In this document: piece after piece, positions 8,373-16,252 of the stretch
How the letters are laid out: each line of letters begins with the position of its first letter
Numbering within the stretch: position 1 is the stretch's first letter
DNA from: an uncultured Burkholderiales bacterium
Lineage (GTDB): Bacteria > Pseudomonadota > Gammaproteobacteria > Burkholderiales > Burkholderiaceae_C
Direction of reading: 5' to 3'
DNA length: 64,000 nt
Assembly: GCA_903886485.1 (NCBI GenBank)
Contig: CAISMH010000017.1
Coordinates: 186,001-250,000, forward strand
Translations under genes and position numbers: made by a program
Notes under the pieces: model-generated
Told to the model about the DNA's origin: nothing
The model's database searches: none
Seen by the model: only the letters and a program-made list of their open reading frames with translations

Positions 8373-10464
8373 AATGGATGCGCATACCGGGTTTGGCGCC
8401 GGGCCATGGATGCAGCACGTAAATGCCGGGCTCGGCTTTTTCGTCGGCGTGACTGGCGGCGAGCACCATGCCCTCACTCACACCAAACTTCATCTTGCGT
8501 GGCGCCAAGTTGGCCACCATGACGGTGAGTTTGCCTTGGAGGTCTTCGGGCTTGTACATGCTGGCCACGCCGCTGAAGACGTTGCGCGTGATGGGACGCC
8601 CCTGCGGGTCGGTGCCTTCGCCCACATCGAGGGTGAGGCGCAGCAACTTGGTCGAGCCTTCCACCGCCTCGCAGTGGACGATCTCGGCAATGCGCAAATC
8701 CACCTTGGCAAAGTCGTCGATGCTGATGGTGGGGGCGATGGGCTCGCCGCATGGGGCGACCCTTTGTTCCACCAGGGCAGGGGGCTCAAACAAAGCTTCA
8801 AGTTGTTCGGGGGTGACGCGTTGCATGAGGTGTTGGTAAGGTTGAATGTGGGCCACGTTGCCCGTGGCGTTCCAGTTTTGCATGGCGGTGCCGGTGAAGG
8901 CTTCCACCGCGTGCGCGAGCGAGGGCAGGACAGGCGCCAAGTAGCGGCTCAGTTCAGCAAACGCATTGATGAGCAGCGAGCACACTTGGTGCAGGGCTTC
9001 GTTGTTAGCCACGTCTTTGGCCAAGTCCCAAGGCTTGTGCTGGTCCACATACGCGTTCACTTTGTCGGCCAGCAGCATGATTTCGCGCGTGGCTTTGCCG
9101 TATTCGCGTGCGTCATACGCTTGGGCAATGCTGTCTTTGGCGGCGTGAATGTCGCTCAGCAGCGCAGTGCCTTGTTCTCCAAAGCTTTGGGTGAGCTTGC
9201 CTTCAAAGCGCTTGGTCAAGAAACCCGCTGCACGTGAGGCAATGTTGACGAACTTGCCAATCAAATCGCTGTTCACGCGCAGCATGAAGTCTTCGGCGTT
9301 GAAGTCCACGTCTTCGTTTTTGTTGTTCAACTTGGTGGCCAAGTAGTAGCGCAGCCACTCGGGGTTCATGCCGAGGCTGAGGTACTTCAGTGGGTCAAGG
9401 CCTGTGCCACGGCTCTTGCTCATCTTCTCGCCGTTGTTGACGGTGAGAAAGCCATGCACAAACACGTTGTTAGGCGTTTTGCGACCGCTGAAGTGCAGCA
9501 TGGCGGGCCAGAACAAGGTGTGGAAAGTGACGATGTCTTTGCCAATGAAGTGGTATTGCTCCAGCGCGGGGTTGGCCATGTAAGCGTCATAGTTCTCGCC
9601 GCGTTGGTCGAGCAAGTTTTTCAGCGAGGCCAAGTAGCCCACGGGTGCGTCGAGCCACACGTAAAAGTACTTGCCTGGTGCGTCTGGAATTTCAATGCCA
9701 AAGTAAGGCGCATCACGCGAGATGTCCCAATCGCCCAAGCCTTCGCTGGTCGTGCCATCGGGGTTGGTGCGCACGCTGAACCACTCTTTGACCTTGTTGG
9801 CCACTTCGGGTTGTAGCTTGCCGTCTTGCGTCCACTTCTCTAAGAACGCCACGCAACGTGGGTCAGACAACTTAAAGAAGAAATGCTCCGAGCTTTTCAG
9901 CTCAGGCTTGGCGCCCGACAAAGCGGAGAACGGGTTGATCAGGTCGGTGGGGGCGTACACCGCACCGCACACCTCGCAGTTGTCGCCGTATTGGTCGTGG
10001 GCGTGGCACTTGGGGCACTCGCCTTTGATGAAGCGGTCGGGCAAGAACATGTTCTTCTCGGGGTCGAAGAACTGGTCAATCGTGCGGCGCTCAATGAGCG
10101 AGCCGCCTTGGCTTTCGGGGATGTCGCGCAAGTCGCGATAAATCTGCTGGGCCAGTGCGTGGTTCTCGGGCGCGTCGGTGCTGTGCCAGTTGTCAAACTG
10201 GATGTGAAAGCCGTCCAAATAAGGCTTGCGCCCAGCGGCAATGCCCGCCACAAACTGTTGCGGCGTGATGCCTGCTTTTTCAGCGGCAATCATGATGGGC
10301 GCGCCGTGGGTGTCGTCCGCGCCCACAAAATCGACCTTGTGGCCCTGCATGCGCTGGAAACGCACCCAGATGTCGGCCTGGATGTACTCCATGATGTGGC
10401 CGATGTGGAAGTTGCCGTTGGCGTAGGGCAGGGCGGTGGTGACGAAGAGCTGGCGCTGAGACAT
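8371..10464 (-). CDS. metG: Methionyl-tRNA synthetase
   Basis: Charges tRNA(Met) with methionine in the cytoplasm. The 697 residues have the class Ia layout. The start is [16 protein letters not shown] (HIGH motif, residues ~8-23). A zinc knuckle follows around residues 146-161 ([18 protein letters not shown]). The KMSKS loop is [11 protein letters not shown] near 342-352, followed by the anticodon-binding helices. The C-terminal ~110 residues are a fused EMAPII/Trbp111-like tRNA-binding and dimerisation domain ([20 protein letters not shown]). All catalytic motifs are present. It is divergent from the cupin gene at 10521. Confidence 0.97.
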   Translation of the reverse strand: MSQRQLFVTTALPYANGNFHIGHIMEYIQADIWVRFQRMQGHKVDFVGADDTHGAPIMIAAEKAGITPQQFVAGIAAGRKPYLDGFHIQFDNWHSTDAPENHALAQQIYRDLRDIPESQGGSLIERRTIDQFFDPEKNMFLPDRFIKGECPKCHAHDQYGDNCEVCGAVYAPTDLINPFSALSGAKPELKSSEHFFFKLSDPRCVAFLEKWTQDGKLQPEVANKVKEWFSVRTNPDGTTSEGLGDWDISRDAPYFGIEIPDAPGKYFYVWLDAPVGYLASLKNLLDQRGENYDAYMANPALEQYHFIGKDIVTFHTLFWPAMLHFSGRKTPNNVFVHGFLTVNNGEKMSKSRGTGLDPLKYLSLGMNPEWLRYYLATKLNNKNEDVDFNAEDFMLRVNSDLIGKFVNIASRAAGFLTKRFEGKLTQSFGEQGTALLSDIHAAKDSIAQAYDAREYGKATREIMLLADKVNAYVDQHKPWDLAKDVANNEALHQVCSLLINAFAELSRYLAPVLPSLAHAVEAFTGTAMQNWNATGNVAHIQPYQHLMQRVTPEQLEALFEPPALVEQRVAPCGEPIAPTISIDDFAKVDLRIAEIVHCEAVEGSTKLLRLTLDVGEGTDPQGRPITRNVFSGVASMYKPEDLQGKLTVMVANLAPRKMKFGVSEGMVLAASHADEKAEPGIYVLHPWPGAKPGMRIH

Positions 10465-10520
10465 TTGTGAGCAAGACCTTAGGGCGAAGGGGTCGATTTT
10501 AGTTCCTGCAAAATCTGGGC

Positions 10521-10799
10521 ATGAACTTACCTAGCTTTGAGGAATTCAAGCAAACGTCTTTGGCCGCTGGCTTTGACGAGGTGATCGCGCGCGACTGGGC
10601 GCCCCACACCGTGCTCGACACCCACACCCACCCCTTTGGCGTGCATGCCATCCTCACGCGCGGCGAGATGTGGCTGACCATCAACGGCCACACCCAGCAT
10701 TTGTTGCCCGGTTCGATGTTTCAACTCGACCGTGATGTCCCGCATGATGAGCGCTACGGCGCTGAAGGCGCGGCCTATTGGGTGGCTCGCAAAAACTAA
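10521..10799 (+). CDS. Small single-domain cupin protein
   Basis: A 92-residue cytoplasmic protein made of one cupin beta-barrel. Cupin motif 1 is around residues 33-52, with [20 protein letters not shown] (metal-binding His, His and Glu candidates). Motif 2 is around 57-70 ([18 protein letters not shown]), supplying a further His. No signal or membrane part is seen. Such proteins are stand-alone metal-dependent enzymes or small-molecule binders; the substrate is not evident. It is transcribed away from metG, and the next gene starts 116 nt downstream after a weak hairpin. Confidence 0.85.
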   Translation: MNLPSFEEFKQTSLAAGFDEVIARDWAPHTVLDTHTHPFGVHAILTRGEMWLTINGHTQHLLPGSMFQLDRDVPHDERYGAEGAAYWVARKN

Positions 10800-10813
10800 G
10801 CGTCATACCCCCC

Positions 10814-10836
10814 GCCCTGTGACAGGGCTTGTCCTT
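10814..10836 (+). terminator. Possible weak terminator after the cupin gene
   Basis: GCCCTG (10814-10819), a 3-nt loop and CAGGGC (10823-10828) form a 6-bp hairpin, followed by TTGTCCTT. The T-tract is short and broken, so termination would be inefficient. It lies between the cupin stop and the Mrp gene. Confidence 0.35.
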
Positions 10837-10915
10837 CCCGATGACCTGCATTGCCCGCGGTTAAATGCCCCGCGCTAGACTTGCGCGCAATTTCAAACTT
10901 AGAACAAAGACTTTT

Positions 10916-12007
10916 ATGGCCCTCAACGAACAAGCCCTGACCGCGGCTCTGCAAACCGTGATTGACCCCAACACGGGCAAAGACTTTGTGAGCACCAAAG
11001 TGCTGAAGAACTTGCAAATTCACGGCGGCGATGTGTCGTTTGATGTGGTGCTGGGCTATCCCGCCAAAAGCCAAATGGCGGGTTTTCGCAAAGAACTGAT
11101 TGCTGCGGCCAAAAGCGTGGCGGGCGTGGACAACGTGTCGGCCAACATCAGCATGAACATCGTGGCGCATGCCGCGCAGCGCGGCGTGGCCTTGCTGCCC
11201 CAAGTCAAAAACATCATTGCCGTGGCCTCGGGCAAAGGCGGTGTGGGCAAAAGCACCACCGCCGCCAACTTGGCGTTGGCCTTGGCCGCTGAGGGTGCCA
11301 GCGTGGGTTTGCTCGACGCCGACATTTACGGCCCCAGCCAGCCCATGATGATGGGCATCGAGGGCCGCCCCGAGAGCAGCGATGGCCAAACCATGGACCC
11401 GCTGGAGAACTATGGCGTGCAAGTCATGTCCATTGGTTTTTTGGTGGACCAAGACGAGGCCATGATTTGGCGCGGCCCCATGGCCACCCAAGCCTTGGAG
11501 CAGTTGCTGCGCCAAACCAACTGGAAATCACTCGACTATTTGATTGTGGACATGCCACCCGGCACAGGTGACATTCAGCTCACGCTCAGCCAGCGCGTGC
11601 CCATGACGGGCGCGGTCATCGTCACCACGCCGCAAGACATTGCGCTGCTGGACGCGAAAAAAGGCATCAAGATGTTTGAGAAGGTGGGTGTGCCCATCCT
11701 TGGCTTGGTCGAGAACATGGCGGTCCACGTGTGCACCCACTGCGGCCACATCGAGCACATCTTTGGCGCGGACGGCGGCAAAAAATTGGCGGCCAAAGAC
11801 GGCATGGACTACCTTGGCGCACTGCCCTTGAACATGCAAATTCGCTTGCAAGCCGACAGTGGCAAACCCACGGTGGTGGCCGACCCTGATGGTGAAGTGG
11901 CGGGCATCTACAAGGCGGTGGCGCGTCAAGTGGCGGTGAAGATTGCGGCCAAGGCCAAAGACTTCTCCAGCAAATTCCCAAGCATCAAGATTTCTAAAGA
12001 AACTTGA
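10916..12007 (+). CDS. apbC: Iron-sulfur cluster carrier ATPase Mrp/ApbC
   Basis: A 363-residue NBP35/Mrp-family P-loop ATPase that carries Fe-S clusters to apo-proteins. The N-terminal ~75 residues are a MIP18/DUF59-like domain. The deviant Walker A is SGKGGVGKSTTAANLALALA, followed by LLDADIYGPSQP, and the Walker B region is VDMPPGTGDIQLTL. The cluster-binding CxxC is NMAVHVCTHCGH. The ATG at 10916 (MALNEQALTAAL) is chosen because it fits the family; an in-frame ATG 51 nt upstream would add an atypical leader. It stands directly before the Fe-S-rich formate dehydrogenase locus, 8 nt from the next start, which may be functional. Confidence 0.94.
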   Translation: MALNEQALTAALQTVIDPNTGKDFVSTKVLKNLQIHGGDVSFDVVLGYPAKSQMAGFRKELIAAAKSVAGVDNVSANISMNIVAHAAQRGVALLPQVKNIIAVASGKGGVGKSTTAANLALALAAEGASVGLLDADIYGPSQPMMMGIEGRPESSDGQTMDPLENYGVQVMSIGFLVDQDEAMIWRGPMATQALEQLLRQTNWKSLDYLIVDMPPGTGDIQLTLSQRVPMTGAVIVTTPQDIALLDAKKGIKMFEKVGVPILGLVENMAVHVCTHCGHIEHIFGADGGKKLAAKDGMDYLGALPLNMQIRLQADSGKPTVVADPDGEVAGIYKAVARQVAVKIAAKAKDFSSKFPSIKISKET

Positions 12008-12015
12008 TCCACGCC

Positions 12016-12618
12016 ATGACGCAACGCCCCAGCCTTCAAGTCGCCGTGGTCATGCGCCGCGAGCGTGTGCCGGGCGACATGAGCCGCTGGCAGCCTTGGC
12101 GCTGGGTGTTGCACGACGTGACGGGCCACGATGTGTTGCCGCACGCCGAGCACTTTGGCACCGCGCCGCGCTGCTTGCGGCAGACCGAGGATGAGCAAAT
12201 CTGGTTGCATCCGGGCTTCACGGTGGAGCTGTTTCGTGACGACGCCGAAGGCTACTACCTCAACGCCGCCTCGCTTGCGCCGTGTTGGTTTGTCTTGTGG
12301 CGCATGGAAGAAGAACCCAGCATTGGTGACGAGGTGATGGCGGTGCCCACGATGGTGAGCCTGAGCTACCACGATGCCGGCCGTTGGCTAGACGCCCAAG
12401 AAAACGTCGATCAAGTGCCGGCCCCTGCGGACGTGGTGGCGTGGATGGTCGAGTTCATGGACGCCCACTGGGTGGTCGAGTCCAAGCGCCGCAAGCGCCC
12501 CGACAGCTTCAAAGCCTTGCAAGACCGCTTTGGCAACCCCGCTTCAGTGAGCACCGAAAAAATTCGCGGTGGCGGCCCGGGTGGCGCTCCAAATACCGGA
12601 GGCCGCGATGGCCCATGA
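12016..12618 (+). CDS. DUF3305 domain protein of the formate dehydrogenase locus
   Basis: A 200-residue cytoplasmic protein with the DUF3305 layout. It begins LQVAVVMRRERVPGDMSRWQPWRW, has a middle part around EDEQIWLHPGFTVELFRDDAEGYYLN, and then a YHDAGRWLDAQENVDQVPAP segment before a basic, disordered tail. The ATG at 12016 is preferred over the upstream TTG that overlaps the preceding gene. Its role is unknown. In betaproteobacteria this family sits next to DUF3306, a polyferredoxin and formate dehydrogenase, so an assembly or maturation role for the dehydrogenase is a reasonable inference. Confidence 0.9.
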   Translation: MTQRPSLQVAVVMRRERVPGDMSRWQPWRWVLHDVTGHDVLPHAEHFGTAPRCLRQTEDEQIWLHPGFTVELFRDDAEGYYLNAASLAPCWFVLWRMEEEPSIGDEVMAVPTMVSLSYHDAGRWLDAQENVDQVPAPADVVAWMVEFMDAHWVVESKRRKRPDSFKALQDRFGNPASVSTEKIRGGGPGGAPNTGGRDGP

Positions 12619-13180
12619 CGAAGACACGCCCGCTGGTTTTCTCAGCCGTTGGTCGCGCCGCAAAGCCGAGGTGCGCGAAGGCCGTCCGTTGGCGGAGCCC
12701 AAACCGCCTTTGCAGGAAGCCAGACCGCTGGCTCCGCCTCCCGTTGTGCCTGCACACGTTTCCCACGAAGCTGATGCCAGCCCTGCCGCGCAGCAAGCCC
12801 CAACGCTGGCGGATGCACAACAACTCACGCCCGAGTCCGACTTCACGGGCTTCATGGCCCGTGGTGTGGCACCCGATGTCAAAAATGCCGCCATGAAGCA
12901 GCTGTTCACCGACCCTCACTTCAATGTGATGGACCGCATGGACATCTACATCGATGACTACAGCCAGCCCGACCCGCTGCCTTTGGCCATGCTGCGTCAA
13001 ATGGCCAGTGCCAAAACATTGAATTTGTTTGACGACGAGCCAGCAAGCAAAGTCGTGGCACAGTCTGCCCCTGCTAAAAACAATCCCAACCCTGAGCCCT
13101 CCACGCATGACCACGCTGATTTGCGACTGCAACCAGACCCAACCGCTAGACCCGAAGGCCCTGAGCCAGAGCCTGTCTGA
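12608..13180 (+). CDS. DUF3306 domain protein of the formate dehydrogenase locus
   Basis: A 190-residue cytoplasmic protein. The ATG at 12608 is used, overlapping the DUF3305 gene by 11 nt. It begins with a short basic element (GFLSRWSRRKAEVREG), then a Pro/Ala-rich linker. The DUF3306 core is at ~75-140: DFTGFMARGVAPDVKNAAMK, then LFTDPHFNVMDRMDIYIDDY and the DPLPLAMLRQM segment. The C-terminal ~50 residues are low-complexity (Pro, Asn, Glu). Its function is unknown. Translational overlap with both neighbours suggests stoichiometric or ordered synthesis with them. Confidence 0.9.
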   Translation: MAHDEDTPAGFLSRWSRRKAEVREGRPLAEPKPPLQEARPLAPPPVVPAHVSHEADASPAAQQAPTLADAQQLTPESDFTGFMARGVAPDVKNAAMKQLFTDPHFNVMDRMDIYIDDYSQPDPLPLAMLRQMASAKTLNLFDDEPASKVVAQSAPAKNNPNPEPSTHDHADLRLQPDPTARPEGPEPEPV

Positions 13181-15206
13181 GTCACTCACGCTGCATACCG
13201 CGTTGTGCCGTCGCGAGGCGAACGCATTTGTGCAAGCCGTGCAAGGCACAGACGATGTGGTGGTGGCCTGCACCCAAGAGCAACGCCTGTTTGGCGACTT
13301 GGCACTCGAGGCGCAAGCCAAAACCTCGGTCATCAAGTTCGTCAACATCCGCGAGACCGGCGGCTGGAGTCGTGATGCCAAAAACGCCTCGCCCAAAATC
13401 GCCGCGCTCTTAGCCGCTGCGCATTTGCCCGAGCCTGAGCCGGTGCCCACGGTCACTTTCAAAAGTGCAGGGCGCTTGCTCATCTTGGGTCAGATGGACC
13501 AAGCCGAACAAGCCGCTGCGCTGTTGGCCGACACGCTGAATGTGACGATCTTCACCCAAGGGGCGGGCGAGGCGGGCGGCGCACAAAGCCGCCGCTACCC
13601 TGTGCTGGGCGGTCAAGTGCTGCGTGTGGACGGCTGGCTGGGTGCGTTCAAGCTGACTTGGCAAAACAACAACCCGATTGACCTTGACCTGTGCACCCGC
13701 TGCAATGCCTGCGTGGCCGCTTGCCCCGAGCAAGCGATTGGTTTGGATTATCAAATTGACCTGAACAAATGCAGTGCGCACCGCGATTGCGTGACCGCGT
13801 GTGGCGCCGTGGGCGCGATCAACTTCCAGCGCCAAGCGCAAGAAGAAACCGCTGAGTTTGACCTCGTGCTCGATTTGCGCGATGCCACCGCCTTCAACCG
13901 CCACGCCTTGCCGCAAGGCTATTTCCGTGGCGCAACGGCGGCCAACTTGCTGCGCTTGCGCGAGCTGGTGGGCGAGTTTGAAAAACCCAAGTTTTTTGAC
14001 TACAAACAAAAGCTCTGTGCGCACAGCCGCAACGAGCAAGTGGGCTGCAACGCCTGCGTGGACATTTGTTCTGCCGAGGCCATCAGCTCGGACAAGTCGC
14101 GCCAGCAAATCAAGGTCAACCCCAACCTGTGCGTGGGCTGCGGTGCGTGCACCACGGTGTGCCCGACAGGCGCACTGACCTACGCCTACCCGCGAGCCAG
14201 TGACCAAGGCCTCAAGCTCAAGACGCTGCTGAGCACCTATCAAAAAGCGGGGGGCAAAGACGCGGTCATTTTGTTGCACAGCCAAGACGCGGGCCAAGCC
14301 TTGGTGAACGAGTTGGGCCGCGCCGCACAACTCAACGTCGCGCAAGGTGTGCCTGCGCATGTGATGCCGGTGTCGCTGTGGCACACCGCGAGCCTTGGCT
14401 TGGAGGTGTGGCTCATGGCCTTGGCCTATGGTGCGGCCCAAGTCTTGGTGCTCCACACCGCCGAAGAAGCCCCGCAATACGCCGACGGTTTGCAAGCGCA
14501 AATGGCCCAAGCGCAGGCCATGCTCGAAGGCTTGGGTTATGCCAAAGCTGCACAGATGCCTGTGCAACTGCTTCATGCCACGCAAGCCCTAGAACTCGAT
14601 GCCGAGTTGCAACGCCTCACCACAGGCAAGCAGCGCCTGAGCAGCACGGTGCCTGCGGCCACGTTTGCGGTGATGGCTGACAAGCGCAGCACCTTGAGTA
14701 TGGTGGTGGACCACTTGCTCGAACATGCGCCCGTTTTGAAAACCGCCACCGCTCCCGAAGCCTTGGCTTTGCCCAAAGCGGGCTCTCTGTTTGGTTCGGT
14801 CGAGGTCAACAAAGACAGCTGCACCTTGTGCATGAGTTGCGTCAGCGCCTGCCCCGCCAACGCGCTGCAAGACAACCCACAAGCGCCGCAATTGCGCTTC
14901 TTCGAGAAAAACTGTGTGCAGTGCGGCTTGTGTGTCAGCACCTGCCCCGAGAAAGCGCTTCAACTGGTGCCACGTTTGTTGCTCACGCCGCAACGCAAAG
15001 AAGTGCGCGTGCTCAACGAAACGCAGCCTTACGGTTGCGTGCGCTGCGGCAAACCGTTTGGCACGCTCAAAGGCATCGAGGCCATGATTGGCAAACTCGC
15101 GGGTCACGCCATGTTCCAAGGTCCAGCGCTGGAGCGTTTGAAGATGTGTGGCGACTGCCGTGTGATTGATATTTACTCTGCGGGCGACGAGCAAAAAATT
15201 CTTTAA
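13107..15206 (+). CDS. Multi-cluster 4Fe-4S ferredoxin-like protein of the formate dehydrogenase locus
   Basis: A 699-residue cytoplasmic protein without signal peptide. The ATG at 13107 (MTTLICDCNQTQPLDPKAL) is preferred; it overlaps the DUF3306 gene by 74 nt. Classical 4Fe-4S cysteine groups begin at C196 (CTRCNACVAACP), C314 (CNACVDIC), C342 (CVGCGACTTVCP), C572 (CTLCMSCVSACP) and C603 (CVQCGLCVSTCP). Further Cys pairs lie at ~223-234 and near the C-terminus (CVRCGKPF, CGDCR). The region between ~370 and 560 lacks clusters and looks like a Rossmann-type domain. The family is found with periplasmic formate dehydrogenases; it could pass electrons or help Fe-S/Mo cofactor assembly. The exact role is unproven. 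Confidence 0.88.
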   Translation: MTTLICDCNQTQPLDPKALSQSLSESLTLHTALCRREANAFVQAVQGTDDVVVACTQEQRLFGDLALEAQAKTSVIKFVNIRETGGWSRDAKNASPKIAALLAAAHLPEPEPVPTVTFKSAGRLLILGQMDQAEQAAALLADTLNVTIFTQGAGEAGGAQSRRYPVLGGQVLRVDGWLGAFKLTWQNNNPIDLDLCTRCNACVAACPEQAIGLDYQIDLNKCSAHRDCVTACGAVGAINFQRQAQEETAEFDLVLDLRDATAFNRHALPQGYFRGATAANLLRLRELVGEFEKPKFFDYKQKLCAHSRNEQVGCNACVDICSAEAISSDKSRQQIKVNPNLCVGCGACTTVCPTGALTYAYPRASDQGLKLKTLLSTYQKAGGKDAVILLHSQDAGQALVNELGRAAQLNVAQGVPAHVMPVSLWHTASLGLEVWLMALAYGAAQVLVLHTAEEAPQYADGLQAQMAQAQAMLEGLGYAKAAQMPVQLLHATQALELDAELQRLTTGKQRLSSTVPAATFAVMADKRSTLSMVVDHLLEHAPVLKTATAPEALALPKAGSLFGSVEVNKDSCTLCMSCVSACPANALQDNPQAPQLRFFEKNCVQCGLCVSTCPEKALQLVPRLLLTPQRKEVRVLNETQPYGCVRCGKPFGTLKGIEAMIGKLAGHAMFQGPALERLKMCGDCRVIDIYSAGDEQKIL

Positions 15207-15215
15207 AAGACGTGT

Positions 15216-15833
15216 ATGACAGAACCCCATTTATCCTCCGCCCTTGATGAAGAAACCGCACGCGCCGAGCTGTACGGTTTGATTTCCGAGTTGTTCTACG
15301 CGCCAGCCCGCGCCGAGTTGTTGGCGCAATTGCGCGTGGCCCCCACAGAGGCGCCGACCTCGGGAGGCTTTCTCGAAGAGCCTTGGCGTCAGTTGGTGGG
15401 TGTGGCTCGTGAGATGGATGACGCGAGCATTCAAAACGAGCACCACACGTTGTTTGGCGGCGTAGGAAAGCCCGAGGTGTATGTCTATGCCTCGCACCAC
15501 TTGAGTGGTTTCTTGAACGAAAAACCATTGGCCCAATTGCGCACCGATTTAGCTGCGCTGGGTTTGGGTCGTGACGATGCCACCATGTCGGAGACCGAAG
15601 ACCATGTGTCTTACGTGTTTGAGGTCATGCGTTTTTTGGTGGCAGGTGAGGATGTCTCGGTGTCCAACCTCACACAACAGGCCAAGTTTTTTGCAGCACA
15701 TGTGCAAACCTGGGTGCCCGCTTTTTGCGATGTCTTGCAAGCCACGCCGCGCGCCCGTTTTTATGCTGCATTGGCCGAGTTGACGCGCGCGTTCATCAGC
15801 GTCGAAGCGCAAGGCTTTGACATGTTGGCCTGA
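15216..15833 (+). CDS. TorD/DmsD-family molybdoenzyme chaperone
   Basis: A 205-residue all-helical cytoplasmic protein of the TorD/DmsD/NarJ class. These bind the Tat signal of a molybdoenzyme subunit and hold it back until the cofactor is inserted. The early part includes ARAELYGLISELFYAPARAE. A central acidic patch LFGGVGKPEVYVYASHHLSG is followed by the family helix ETEDHVSYVFEVMRFLVAGE (E..DH motif) near residues 123-142, and FFAAHVQTWVPAFCDVL. It ends at residue 205 without an export signal. Its partner is most likely the alpha subunit encoded two genes downstream, whose Tat leader it would proofread. Confidence 0.9.
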   Translation: MTEPHLSSALDEETARAELYGLISELFYAPARAELLAQLRVAPTEAPTSGGFLEEPWRQLVGVAREMDDASIQNEHHTLFGGVGKPEVYVYASHHLSGFLNEKPLAQLRTDLAALGLGRDDATMSETEDHVSYVFEVMRFLVAGEDVSVSNLTQQAKFFAAHVQTWVPAFCDVLQATPRARFYAALAELTRAFISVEAQGFDMLA

Positions 15834-15944
15834 AGACCCACGGCGCCCTTTACTTCTTGTTTTGAGCGCTATGTATGACGCATGCGCGACAGGCAGCGTG
15901 TTTTGGCGCCGCATTCCTGAGAATCGATGAAGGCTTTTGACGTT

Positions 15945-15998
15945 ACTACGTAGTGGACAAATGCGCATCATTGGTACAGTATGCAAAGTCGTGCATAC
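15945..15998. promoter_or_regulatory. Two inverted repeats upstream of the dehydrogenase structural genes
   Basis: In the 189-nt gap before the Tat-signal gene there is a perfect 10-nt palindrome ACTACGTAGT (15945-15954). A spaced inverted repeat follows: GTATGCA (15979-15985), 6 nt, TGCATAC (15992-15998). The second ends 12 nt before the ribosome binding site GAGGAG (16011-16016). Their position fits operator sites controlling the structural genes separately from the accessory genes upstream. No regulator gene is in the window beside them. TTGGTA at 15971-15976 could be a -35 box, but its -10 partner is poor. Confidence 0.45.
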
Positions 15999-16022
15999 CC
16001 ACGACAACATGAGGAGCTACAA

Positions 16023-16241
16023 ATGCAAAAAGAACAAGCCAAAGACCCAGCGACTGCGTCGCGCCGCGGATTTTTTATGGGTGCCGCCGCCGCAGGTGCT
16101 GCTGCCGCTGCTGTGACAGCACTGCCCAGCATCAATGCCCCTTCCGCTGAATTGAACAAACTCCCGCCCGCCCCCGAAAACGGTGGTGGCTACAGCTTGA
16201 GCGAGCACGTCAAGCGCTATTACCAGACCACGCGCGTCTGA
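16023..16241 (+). CDS. Small Tat-signal protein of formate dehydrogenase region (TIGR02811-like)
   Basis: A 72-residue protein starting at the ATG after GAGGAG (16011-16016). It carries a twin-arginine motif SRRGFFMGA (residues ~13-21) and an Ala-rich hydrophobic core. After the expected cleavage only ~35 residues remain, ending EHVKRYYQTTRV. It matches the small 'formate dehydrogenase region TAT target' family. It is 11 nt before the alpha subunit gene. A possible role is as a small exported subunit or a partner for the chaperone; its function is not established. It is too small to bind a cofactor of its own and has no Cys. Confidence 0.88.
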   Translation: MQKEQAKDPATASRRGFFMGAAAAGAAAAAVTALPSINAPSAELNKLPPAPENGGGYSLSEHVKRYYQTTRV

Positions 16242-16252
16242 AGGAGCACCAG

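Noticed and set aside
13410..14585. A 391-codon minus-strand frame opposite the polyferredoxin
   Set aside because: The plus strand has in-frame 4Fe-4S motifs across the region; the antisense product has no recognisable feature.
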